This document shows positions 33,102 through 41,824 of a DNA stretch of 48,478 nucleotides, piece after piece. The notes under the pieces were generated by a model, which was not told the DNA's origin, ran no database searches, and saw nothing but the letters and a program-made list of their open reading frames with translations. Origin of the DNA: JAFIHK01 sp041441455 (GTDB lineage: Bacteria; Bacteroidota; Bacteroidia; Bacteroidales; UBA932); contig JASDTB010000089.1 in the NCBI GenBank assembly GCA_041441455.1, forward strand, positions 1 through 48,478, in the 5' to 3' direction. A program made the translations under genes and the position numbers. Numbering within the stretch: the stretch's first letter is position 1; the number at the start of each line of letters is the position of its first letter.

Positions 33102-33902
33102 TTAACCCTCCACTATTAATTTGTCATATGCTGCATATACATTCTTTGGCAATGACTCAGTAAGCTCTTTGTGAGTTCCAATCTGATGTGAAAGATGAGT
33201 AAGATATGATGATTTGGCATCAACTCGTTTAATGACATCAATTGCTTCGGATAGAGAGAAGTGAGAAATATGTTTCTCTCTTCTTACTGTATTGATTACA
33301 AAAACATTAAGAGCTTTGAGTTTTAAAAATGTGTTATCTTCTATTCTATTAGCGTCTGTTATATACCCAATATCACCAATCCTGAAACCTAATACAGGTA
33401 GTTTGTAGTGATAAGCTCTAAGAGGGATAATCTCTACATTTTTACTTTTGTCAATCAATGACTCAATTTTGAAAGGGGTCTCATCAATAATTCTAATATC
33501 AAATTCTGGAGCACCTGGATATTTATGTTCCGAAAATGCATAAGAGTACTCTCTTTTAAGTGACTCAGCAACTCGTTGTTCGCAATAAACTGGAACAGCT
33601 TTACGTGTTAAGTAATTAAACGCTCTAATATCGTCTAGCCCTCCAGTATGATCCTTGTGCTCATGGGTCAATAGTACTGCATCGATTCTCTTTACTTTTG
33701 CTCTTAGTAACTGTTGTCTGAAGTCGGGACCTGCATCTATTACGATAGTCAATCCATTAATCTCTAGCAATGCTGAAGAGCGAAGTCTATTGTCTTTAGA
33801 ATCCGATGATGTGCATACTGAGCAGTCACATCCAATCATTGGTACTCCTTGAGAGGTGCCTGTTCCTAAAAATGTCACTCTTGCTTTTTCAATTAGTTCC
33901 AT
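33102..33902 (-). CDS. MBL-fold metallo-hydrolase (PhnP-like)
   Basis: The 266-residue protein has the metallo-beta-lactamase motif THEHKDHTGG with the ligands HxHxDH. Upstream lies a pair of Cys (GCDCSVCTSSDSKD) typical of PhnP-like phosphodiesterases, and downstream are GYITDAN and a late His (LSHQIGTHKEL). It probably hydrolyses a cyclic or linear phosphodiester, but the substrate is unknown. First gene of the three-gene minus-strand operon. About 70 bp separate it from the divergent methyltransferase gene. Confidence 0.87.
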   Translation of the reverse strand: MELIEKARVTFLGTGTSQGVPMIGCDCSVCTSSDSKDNRLRSSALLEINGLTIVIDAGPDFRQQLLRAKVKRIDAVLLTHEHKDHTGGLDDIRAFNYLTRKAVPVYCEQRVAESLKREYSYAFSEHKYPGAPEFDIRIIDETPFKIESLIDKSKNVEIIPLRAYHYKLPVLGFRIGDIGYITDANRIEDNTFLKLKALNVFVINTVRREKHISHFSLSEAIDVIKRVDAKSSYLTHLSHQIGTHKELTESLPKNVYAAYDKLIVEG

Positions 33903-33955
33903 TCACAAAGCATGTCTGTTAATAATTCAACTCTTCATAAAGGTAGGAATTTTTA

Positions 33956-33963
33956 TACCTTTG
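33956..33963 (+). promoter_or_regulatory. -7 box close to the methyltransferase start
   Basis: TACCTTTG at 33956-33963 matches TAnnTTTG. The TTG start codon is only 10 bp downstream, so the transcript would have almost no 5' leader. No clear -33 element. Confidence 0.5.
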
Positions 33964-33973
33964 CGAAAAAAAA

Positions 33974-34672
33974 TTGAAAGGAGAATTATACTTAATTCCA
34001 ACGCCGCTTGGAGAGACTGAGCCATCACTGGTTCTTCCAGAATCGGTGCTTAATATTATTCCTCAACTGAAACTTTTTGTTGTTGAAGAGATGAGAAGTG
34101 CACGTAGATTTCTCTCTAAAACAGGGCATAAGGGTGCAATAGATTCTCTAACATTGTTAGAGTTAAATGAGCACACAAAGAGTGAGGAGTATTCAGCTAT
34201 TATGGATGCTGTTTTAAAAGAGGGGAGGGCTGGATTGATAAGTGAGGCAGGACTTCCTGCTGTAGCAGACCCTGGTGCAGGTTTGGTTGAGTTGTGCCAT
34301 GTTCATGATGTTAAAGTTATTCCATTAACTGGCCCATCTTCGCTTATGATGGCCTTAATGGCATCGGGAAAGAATGGTCAGTCATTTGCATTCAATGGAT
34401 ATCTGCCAGTCAAACCAGAGGCAAGGAAAAGCAAAATTAAACAATTAGAGAGGCTCTCTGTTGTAAACGGGCAGACTCAGATAATGATCGAAACTCCATA
34501 CAGAAACAATGCACTTTTAAACGATTTTATCTCGGTTTGTGATAAAGGAACAAAACTCACAGTTGCTTGTAATATTGGCATGAGTGATGAATATATAAGG
34601 ACTTTGACAATGATGGATTGGAAAAAAGTCAATCCTGATTTGAATAAAAGACCTGCAGTTTTTATTTTATAA
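33974..34672 (+). CDS. RsmI-like SAM-dependent methyltransferase
   Basis: The 232-residue protein has the tetrapyrrole methylase fold shared by RsmI, which 2'-O-methylates C1402 of 16S rRNA. It shows LYLIPTPLGE at the N-terminus, GLISEAGLPAVADPGAGLV (the SAM-binding region) and the VIPLTGPSSLMMALMASG motif. It is shorter than RsmI (about 280) and lacks the C-terminal domain; this short form is common in Bacteroidota. The start is TTG at 33974: a stop lies in frame at 33944-33946 and no ATG or GTG lies between. folB follows after 2 bp. Confidence 0.85.
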   Translation: MKGELYLIPTPLGETEPSLVLPESVLNIIPQLKLFVVEEMRSARRFLSKTGHKGAIDSLTLLELNEHTKSEEYSAIMDAVLKEGRAGLISEAGLPAVADPGAGLVELCHVHDVKVIPLTGPSSLMMALMASGKNGQSFAFNGYLPVKPEARKSKIKQLERLSVVNGQTQIMIETPYRNNALLNDFISVCDKGTKLTVACNIGMSDEYIRTLTMMDWKKVNPDLNKRPAVFIL

Positions 34673-34674
34673 TT

Positions 34675-35031
34675 ATGGGAAGAGACAAAATTGAATTATT
34701 AAATATGGAGTTTTACTCCTATCATGGCTGCTTTGAAGAGGAGCAAATAATTGGTAATAAGTTTATTGTTAGTTATAGTGCGGAATATAATATGTTTGAT
34801 GCCGCTGTAACTGATTCGCTGGAGAGCGCAGTTAATTATCAAGAGATATATGGAGTTATCTCAGAGGAGATGGCAAAAAAATCAAAACTGTTGGAGAATG
34901 TAGCATATAGAATTCTTACCGCGGTTAAACAAAAATTTCCTCAAATTGAATCATCTGAAATTTCGGTCTCGAAATTGAATCCTCCGATTGGGGGAAAAGT
35001 AGAGGCTTCGAAAGTTATAATGTCGCTATAA
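34675..35031 (+). CDS. folB: Dihydroneopterin aldolase
   Basis: FolB splits dihydroneopterin to hydroxymethyl-dihydropterin and glycolaldehyde in folate synthesis. The 118-residue product is normal in length. It shows the substrate region YSYHGCFEEEQIIG with the catalytic-type Glu, VNYQEIYGVI, LLENVAYRI, and the end motif SKLNPPIGGKV with the conserved Lys. It lies 2 bp after the methyltransferase and 6 bp before mtaB, so the three are probably co-transcribed. Confidence 0.93.
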   Translation: MGRDKIELLNMEFYSYHGCFEEEQIIGNKFIVSYSAEYNMFDAAVTDSLESAVNYQEIYGVISEEMAKKSKLLENVAYRILTAVKQKFPQIESSEISVSKLNPPIGGKVEASKVIMSL

Positions 35032-35037
35032 TCAATT

Positions 35038-36294
35038 ATGGTACTAAATAATAGAGTTGCCTTTGTAACTTTGGGTTGCAAACTTAATTTTTCTGAGACT
35101 TCTAGTCTTGCTCGTCAATTTACTGAGCATGGATATGAGAGAGTCCCATCATCAAAGGTTGCCGATATATATGTTATAAATACATGTTCGGTTACTGAAC
35201 ATGCCGACAAAAAATGCCGACAAACAATAAGAAAATTACATAAAATAAATCCCGATGCCATTATTGCCGTAACTGGATGTTATGCGCAGTTAAAACCTAA
35301 TGAAATTCTCTCAATAGAGGGTGTGGATTTAGTTTTAGGAGCTGATCAAAAGGAGAATTTATTTATGAAGGTCTCACAGTTGACATCTAAAGGAAATGGT
35401 AAATCATTTTCATGTTCTATTCAAGAGGTCTCTTCTATTTTTCCAGCATATTCATCTGATGACAGGACTAGATCGTTTTTAAAAGTTCAGGATGGATGTG
35501 ACTACCATTGTTCTTATTGCACAATTCCTTTGGCAAGAGGTAAAAGCAGAAATCTGGAACTGTCTTTTTTAGTTTGACCAGCAGAAGAGAGGGGTAAAAA
35601 GGGAATTAAAGAAATTGTACTTACTGGTGTTAATACTGGAGATTTTGGAAAGAGTACTGGTGAAAGCTTTTTCGACCTCATTAAGGCATTAGAACAAGTT
35701 CCTGGGATTGATCGTTACAGAATATCCTCGATAGAGCCTAATCTTCTTACAGAGGAGATTATTGAATGGATTTCGAAAAGCGTAAAATTTTTACCTCATT
35801 TTCATATTCCTCTTCAATCGGGTTCTGATACAATTTTAGCGTTGATGAAAAGAAGGTATAATACAACCCTTTTCCGCTCTAGAATTGAACTTATCAGAAA
35901 ATATATGCCTGAGGCGTTTATTGGGATTGATGTGATTGTTGGTTTTCCTGGAGAGACAAACGAGGAGTTTGAAACCACGTATAATTTTCTGAGCGATCTA
36001 AAGCCAGCTTTTCTTCATATTTTCCCCTATTCTAAGAGGGCAGATACCCCTGCTGCATCTTATGATGACCAAGTGCATGATTCCGATAAAACCGCTCGAG
36101 TTGAGAGATTGACTCAATTGTCAGACAGACTTCATACGGAGTTTTGTGATCAGTTTAAAGGAACAGCAGAAGAGGTTTTATTTGAAAGTACTCAGAGAGG
36201 TGGAAAAATGTTTGGATATACTCGTAATTATATCAAAGTAGAAAAGCCTTTTGATAAGGAGCAAATTGGAAAAATAGTTAAAGTCTTACTTTGA
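35038..36294 (+). pseudogene. mtaB: tRNA t6A37 methylthiotransferase MtaB, in-frame TGA
   Basis: MtaB is a radical SAM methylthiotransferase that makes ms2t6A in tRNA. The frame holds a near-full-length protein of 418 codons. The N-terminal part has VTLGCKLNFSE, NTCSVTEHAD and TGCYAQ (cluster 1 cysteines) and the radical SAM motif CDYHCSYC. The later part has EIVLTGVNTGDFG, RISSIEPNLL, HIPLQSGSD and GFPGETNEEF. Both halves are in the same frame, separated only by TGA at 35575-35577 (codon 180). Adding back one base and removing another near it would read VDQA, as in relatives, so paired indels or a sequencing error are possible. The 3' end overlaps the tamB-like gene by 9 bp. Confidence 0.88.
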
Positions 36295-39200
36295 TTTTTT
36301 CTTCTTCTTTTTCTTGAAAATCCTGTTAATTAACTCTTTAAAAGAGTTGAACTCCTCTTGGTATGCTATACCTACTCCATTTCTTTGACTACCGTCTAGA
36401 TAATTGGAGTACTGGTCGGCTGATCTTGAAAAAATCTTTGCTCTCAATTTACCTTTATCGTCGAGTTTAACCTCTGCCTCAAAGTTTCCAACAACGGCAT
36501 TAGTCTTATCCGAAAATTGTGAATTTCCAATGTTCCCGTTTACAATCACTCTATTATTCAATAACTGTGCAGAAATAGCAGCGTCAAAAACATCTTTTCC
36601 ATTCGATGCTTGTTGGTAGTTGAAGTTTAAGTCGAGAGGAATCTCGAGCTGGTTAAAGATGTTATTAAGTTGGTTAGAAAGAATTTCAGTTAAATTTGAA
36701 TACAAAATATTAGTATTATTCACAATATTTGATTGCATATCTGGAACAAAGCTACCAGTAACTAATAGTGACATCACTTGTCGAACAACCTTGTCTTCTG
36801 TATTTAAAGCTGCTGTTACACGAGTCTTAGTTGTTGGGTCAATATCTGGGATGTCTATACTGAAAGCTAGTGAAGGATTCATTAGTGGTCCTGTCATCTT
36901 AATCAGACAATCAACAGTTCTTCTATTACTAACGGAGCTTGTATCGGAAATAAGTGTGTTGACAGATGCTTTTGTCCTATATGCAGCAGTAAGGTTTAGG
37001 TTCGTTTTTAAGATATCGCCATTGAAGGTAATGTTTCCTCCTTGCATGATGGAAAATTTCTTTAAAGCGTATCCAAATTGATAATCTCCTCTGTCAATTA
37101 AATAGTCGCCATAGATTGAGAAGACCTCTCTTTTAGGATTAACATTTAACGAAATAAGTCCCGTTCCAAATCCTGTAATAATGTCTCCTACAGATTTATT
37201 AATCTCGATATGCATCGCGGCATCAGGTGTAACACTCAATTTTAATTTTAAATCAAGCTCTGTGCCTTGTCTGTTTTTCTCTTTTGATTTAATCTTTAGA
37301 TCTTCATTGAATACGCTTTTCTTAGGTGGTTCAATGAAGCTGAGTAGATTAGTTTTAGTTGCCTCTGACGAAGAAGAGACAGGGATGTGAACCACTGTAT
37401 TTCTGCTTGTTGTCGCTGAGATATCCATTGAGATATTGGAAAATGGTCCAATAATACTGATAGATCCACTACCAAATGCATTTCCATAGAAACTTGGATT
37501 GTCGTTTTCAATTGTTTTTAGACACTCCATATTTCTAAAATCTACTCTGGTATTCAATCTCATATTGGCAAAATAACGGTGAAATAGTCCACCAGTCACA
37601 CTTCCGCTGTTCCCAAACAAATCTTTAATAATGGCGTTATCGGAAACAATTGCATCTTCAGTTAATTTTATTCCTCCATCAAGAATATATGGAACTTTTG
37701 TGAAATTTACTGTGAATGCAAAGTTGTTGAATCTGCTATTTCTACTTGTTAGCTCTAATTTATCTGGAGGTCCTTTTAGGAAGAGTTCTCCACTAAGACT
37801 TCCGCTAGTTTTTGTGATAATATCACTTAAAAATGGTTCAAAATAGATTACAGATAAATCGCTAAGACTGGCACTTAAATCTAAGATACTTCCCTGTGGT
37901 TTGAATGTTCCAGTAATCTCTAAAGGAATAGAACTGCCAAGGTTGTTCTTTATATTAACATCGAAAAGACGTCTTTCATTATTCCACTCACTTTTAAGAG
38001 TAATATCACCTGCCTTGTTGTTGTAAACATAGAGATCTCTTCCTTTCAAATCCATCGAAACTTTTGGATTTGAATACCAATCACTAATCACAGAGTGGCC
38101 AGTAAACTTTCCTTGAATATTAAATGGTTTTCCAATAAACATGTTAATCGGAGAGATATCCATCTCATTAACATCAACTCTAAGACTTTCGTCCGATTCA
38201 CGAGAAATTTTACCATTAATCTTTAACTCTTGATTCGCATTGCTGATTCTGAAATCACTTACAGAAATTAAACTGTCTTGCAATGAGACGAAAGACTTGT
38301 CAATTCTCCACTCCTGTTTATTAATTTTAAGGATCGAAGGATTAACTACTATTTCTGTTATATTTTTTTGATCTGCAACACTTTTGATGAATTTTACATC
38401 AGATGAGAATAGAAGATGGCTATTATACTCTCCCGAATTTTTTAATCCTATTCTAACTGTTGCCAAATTATCTGTCAAACCCAATCTAGTTTTTGTACTA
38501 TCAAGAGTAAATCCACCAAGGCTAAGTCTGTCTGAACTGATATTAACATCAGCCATGTTATTATTTGATTTTCCCTGAATGTTTAAATTTTCACAACTAT
38601 AGTTTTTAAATCCAAGCAGGGAGCTTTTTAAATATAAATTGACTTCATTCTTTTCGTTAAGATCAATTTTTAGAACAGAGTGCTTTGAAATGTTTAAACC
38701 AGGAAGCAATAATTCTGTCACAGCTTTTGTGTCGAAGAATTCGATATCAAAATTATATTTGCCATCTTTTACTGGTTTTTCTCTTTGCGTAAATGAGAAT
38801 CGGTTCGAAATATGCTCATTTAATACGTTCTCTTTTATCTTTTCAATGAAGGAGGTAAAGATTTCAGGGCCATCATATACTGCATGAGCAAATTCAGAGC
38901 GTAATGTTGCGTAGAACTTATCTTGGTTTGAAACGGAGTTTAAAATGATATCTCCAATTTCATAATCACCTTTACTATTGGTAAAATTCAGACCTCTTAC
39001 ATCAATTTCTCCTACAATATCTCCCTTTTGGGTCTGAGTAAAATTTGCAATAGTTCTGAAAGAGACCCTGGAAACGGAGTCACGTTTATCGAATCCTAGG
39101 GCTGCAAGATTTGCATAAATAATATTTGCATAAAAATCGTAATAAGAATCTGTTTTTGATGAAAGACCAAATAGTCCTTGGAATATAAAATCGAGATTTG

Positions 39201-40671
39201 GGTCATGACAAATAATCTTTCCATCAAACTTCTCATTTTCGTATCTACCAACAGCTTGGATGTTTTTGTAATTGTAGCCGTTTAAACCAAGATTACTAAT
39301 GTTTAGACTGTCGATTAAGAATCTATTTCCTCCAGCTCTTTCGTCTCTAAGCAGTGATGAAACTGTTGTTTTTAAAGTAAGTTTTCCAAGGTTGCTCTTC
39401 ATCATCAACTTACCTACATCGAATGATTCAGATTTTAGATTTCCAATAAGCTCTATTCCTCCTGCTTTCTTATTCGTTCTTAGCAGAACGTCAGCATCAA
39501 TTTCTCCAACATTTGAACTGAGGTGTCCATTAGCAACAAAGTCGGTTAATAGTCCAGCTAACCTTCCCTTAAAATTGTATTTTACGAAAGGAGAAAGGCT
39601 TGTCAGTTGTTTTATTGGTTTAGAACTATTGATTGCAGAAATAATATAGGCGATGTCTAAGCTTGTTGTATTGCAGTTGTTTACATCAATAAATGCCATT
39701 GACTCTTTTGCTTTTGGCAAACCAGAAATCCTTGCATTAATATTAATGTCTGTAAGTCCAGATTCAGAAATTACATGCAGGCTATCTGTCCTGAGATTTG
39801 ATACTGTTCCTCTTATTAATCCTGTTGCAAAAAAACCTAATTTATTTTTACTTAGTGATGGAGTAATTTTTCCGATTGTTGCAAAGTTTAAATATGAATC
39901 TTTCATATCTAGCTCCATAACTACCTTTTCTGTAAAGCTTGCAAAATCTTTAGCCTTTTCATATTTAAACGCAAAATAGTTGGCGTTGATTTTTGTCGTT
40001 CCGTCATTAAGAATTAAATTGTTTATTCTAGCCTCTTTAGAACTTAATTCTAGCTGCCCATTCAATCTCTCTAATTTAAAACCACTTTTATCTATACAAC
40101 TAATATTTCTAATGTCTGCAAAAAGAGTATCTCCTGAATATCTGATTTTTCGGATATCAACATCAATATCTCTTACGTTTAAATCGGAGAAGTTAATGTA
40201 CTCTTTTCCATAATCGACAGCCGAAGTAAATTTGTTTTTTAGGCTAAATCTGAAATCTTTAAGAATTAACTCTTTTGTATTGAGGTTTAACGGGGCCGAT
40301 TTTGTAGTGTCTTTTACGCTTTTTTTCTCTTTTGTTTTGAAGATACGATCAAGATTTGTACTATACCTGCTTTCGCTGACTAAATTAAAGACTCCATCTT
40401 CCAATTTAACTCGTCCAAAGGAGAAATCTGAATTAAGAAGATTGATTGACGAGATACTTACAGATAATTTTTTACAGTTTAACAAAGTGTCTTTAGGTGT
40501 GTAAAGGATGTGGACATCTTTTAAGATAAGTTTGTTAAAGAACACATAATAGACTTTGCCGACATAAACTTCTGTATTTAATTTTTTTGAAAGGACTTTT
40601 GTTGCTTTTCCTGCAGCCCATGTTTGAAGTACGGGAAGTTGCAATGCAAGATAAGCAGCAACGGGAGTCAT
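36286..40671 (-). CDS. TamB-type translocation/assembly protein
   Basis: TamB-like proteins span the periplasm as long beta-taco bridges that help outer-membrane assembly or lipid transport. From the first ATG (40671) the product is 1461 residues: repetitive beta-strand segments with AsmA-like character, then the DUF490/TamB domain in about the last 450 residues (for example GDYLIDRGDYQFGYALKKFS and LVTGSFVPDMQS). It ends in a lysine run. This ATG lies in the middle of the membrane anchor: the frame upstream reads KTLKKIATIILIIAAM, but has no ATG, GTG or TTG back to a stop near 40749. The real start or an 8-base T/A run (40701-40708) needs checking. Confidence 0.9.
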   Translation of the reverse strand: MTPVAAYLALQLPVLQTWAAGKATKVLSKKLNTEVYVGKVYYVFFNKLILKDVHILYTPKDTLLNCKKLSVSISSINLLNSDFSFGRVKLEDGVFNLVSESRYSTNLDRIFKTKEKKSVKDTTKSAPLNLNTKELILKDFRFSLKNKFTSAVDYGKEYINFSDLNVRDIDVDIRKIRYSGDTLFADIRNISCIDKSGFKLERLNGQLELSSKEARINNLILNDGTTKINANYFAFKYEKAKDFASFTEKVVMELDMKDSYLNFATIGKITPSLSKNKLGFFATGLIRGTVSNLRTDSLHVISESGLTDININARISGLPKAKESMAFIDVNNCNTTSLDIAYIISAINSSKPIKQLTSLSPFVKYNFKGRLAGLLTDFVANGHLSSNVGEIDADVLLRTNKKAGGIELIGNLKSESFDVGKLMMKSNLGKLTLKTTVSSLLRDERAGGNRFLIDSLNISNLGLNGYNYKNIQAVGRYENEKFDGKIICHDPNLDFIFQGLFGLSSKTDSYYDFYANIIYANLAALGFDKRDSVSRVSFRTIANFTQTQKGDIVGEIDVRGLNFTNSKGDYEIGDIILNSVSNQDKFYATLRSEFAHAVYDGPEIFTSFIEKIKENVLNEHISNRFSFTQREKPVKDGKYNFDIEFFDTKAVTELLLPGLNISKHSVLKIDLNEKNEVNLYLKSSLLGFKNYSCENLNIQGKSNNNMADVNISSDRLSLGGFTLDSTKTRLGLTDNLATVRIGLKNSGEYNSHLLFSSDVKFIKSVADQKNITEIVVNPSILKINKQEWRIDKSFVSLQDSLISVSDFRISNANQELKINGKISRESDESLRVDVNEMDISPINMFIGKPFNIQGKFTGHSVISDWYSNPKVSMDLKGRDLYVYNNKAGDITLKSEWNNERRLFDVNIKNNLGSSIPLEITGTFKPQGSILDLSASLSDLSVIYFEPFLSDIITKTSGSLSGELFLKGPPDKLELTSRNSRFNNFAFTVNFTKVPYILDGGIKLTEDAIVSDNAIIKDLFGNSGSVTGGLFHRYFANMRLNTRVDFRNMECLKTIENDNPSFYGNAFGSGSISIIGPFSNISMDISATTSRNTVVHIPVSSSSEATKTNLLSFIEPPKKSVFNEDLKIKSKEKNRQGTELDLKLKLSVTPDAAMHIEINKSVGDIITGFGTGLISLNVNPKREVFSIYGDYLIDRGDYQFGYALKKFSIMQGGNITFNGDILKTNLNLTAAYRTKASVNTLISDTSSVSNRRTVDCLIKMTGPLMNPSLAFSIDIPDIDPTTKTRVTAALNTEDKVVRQVMSLLVTGSFVPDMQSNIVNNTNILYSNLTEILSNQLNNIFNQLEIPLDLNFNYQQASNGKDVFDAAISAQLLNNRVIVNGNIGNSQFSDKTNAVVGNFEAEVKLDDKGKLRAKIFSRSADQYSNYLDGSQRNGVGIAYQEEFNSFKELINRIFKKKKKKKSK

Positions 40672-40738
40672 TGCGGCTATAATCAGAATTATAGTTGCTA
40701 TTTTTTTTAAAGTCTTTATATTTCGGCGTATTAATATA

Positions 40739-40746
40739 CAAAACTA
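40739..40746 (-). promoter_or_regulatory. -7 box before the TamB-like gene
   Basis: The complement of 40739-40746 reads TAGTTTTG, fitting TAnnTTTG, with a predicted transcription start near 40733. It excludes the TTG at 40739-40741 as a start codon because that would lie before the transcript begins. Confidence 0.45.
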
Positions 40747-40780
40747 ATCAATTTTTTTGTCATTTTTGCATCCGCTTTTA

Positions 40781-41824
40781 ATGACAAAAATGAAATCTGT
40801 AACAATACTTGCAATCGAGTCCTCTTGTGATGATACATCGGCAGCGGTTCTAAAGGACGAACTGTTACTGTCTAATATTATGGCAGGCCAAGAGGTTCAT
40901 CGCCAATATGGTGGTGTAATACCAGAGTTGGCCTCGAGGGCACATCAGCAAAATATTCTGCCAGTAGTTGATTTAGCTGTCAAAAATGCTGGTATTCAAT
41001 TAGAAGATATAGACGCTATAGCATATACAAGAGGGCCAGGACTACTTGGGTCTCTTTTGGTCGGTACGTCGTTTGCCAAAGGTCTCTCCATTTCACTTGG
41101 AAAACCATTAGTCGATGTGAATCATCTCCACGGCCACATTCTGTCTCACTTTATACGGCAGAAAGATAGAGAGTACGATCCTCCCAAATTTCCATTTTTA
41201 ACTCTTTTAGTATCAGGTGGCCATACTCAAATTGTTAAGGTGACAGATTATCTTAAGTTTGAAATCATTGGACATACTATTGATGATGCTGTTGGCGAGG
41301 CTTTTGATAAATGTGCAAAAGTGTTAGATCTTGGTTATCCAGGAGGTCCTGTTGTAGATAAATTAGCTAAGATTGGAGATGCAGAAAGATTTAAATTTTC
41401 AAAACCACGTATAGAGGGTTATAACTATAGCTTTAGCGGAGTTAAAACATCTCTTTTATATTTTTTAAGAGATAGTGTAAAGGAGAATCCGGATTTTATA
41501 CCAACTTATCTTAATGATATCTGTGCCTCTTTCCAAAAAACACTGATTACTATATTATTGGAAAAGTTAATCAAGGCAGCAAAAGATACGGGAATCAAGG
41601 AGATTGCATTAGCAGGAGGCGTCTCCGCCAACTCTGGACTACGCGATGCAATGGTTATAGAATCGAAAAAAAGAGGTTGGAAGATTTTCTTACCTGAACT
41701 GAAATTTACCACCGATAATGCAGCAATGATTGGTATTACGGGTTATTATAGATTTATTAATGGCTTAGTCTCACCGATAGACGTAGCACCAGTATCAAGA
41801 GCATTAGATTATGAAAGAATTTGA
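40781..41824 (+). CDS. tsaD: tRNA N6-threonylcarbamoyladenosine transferase TsaD
   Basis: TsaD transfers the threonylcarbamoyl group to A37 of tRNAs reading ANN codons, acting with TsaB, TsaC and TsaE. The 347-residue product has the ASKHA fold. The N-terminal IESSCDDTSAAV, the metal-binding HLHGH (residues 115-119), the loops LLVSGGHTQIV and AGGVSANSGL, and the late TDNAAMIG are all visible. I start at the ATG at 40781; an ATG three codons on (40790) is equally possible. Its last 14 bp overlap the next gene. Its product is the substrate of MtaB, whose gene is damaged here. Confidence 0.95.
   Translation: MTKMKSVTILAIESSCDDTSAAVLKDELLLSNIMAGQEVHRQYGGVIPELASRAHQQNILPVVDLAVKNAGIQLEDIDAIAYTRGPGLLGSLLVGTSFAKGLSISLGKPLVDVNHLHGHILSHFIRQKDREYDPPKFPFLTLLVSGGHTQIVKVTDYLKFEIIGHTIDDAVGEAFDKCAKVLDLGYPGGPVVDKLAKIGDAERFKFSKPRIEGYNYSFSGVKTSLLYFLRDSVKENPDFIPTYLNDICASFQKTLITILLEKLIKAAKDTGIKEIALAGGVSANSGLRDAMVIESKKRGWKIFLPELKFTTDNAAMIGITGYYRFINGLVSPIDVAPVSRALDYERI

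Noticed and set aside
35575..35577. TGA as selenocysteine or as a sense codon in mtaB
   Set aside because: Relatives have no Cys at this position and no selenocysteine hairpin is evident. TGA is a normal stop for other genes here (for example rnz at 24057-24059 and the DUF6340 lipoprotein at 10086-10088).
36404..40504. Several plus-strand frames of 64-153 codons inside the TamB-like gene
   Set aside because: They are antisense shadows of a long, compositionally consistent coding region and have no promoters or family features.
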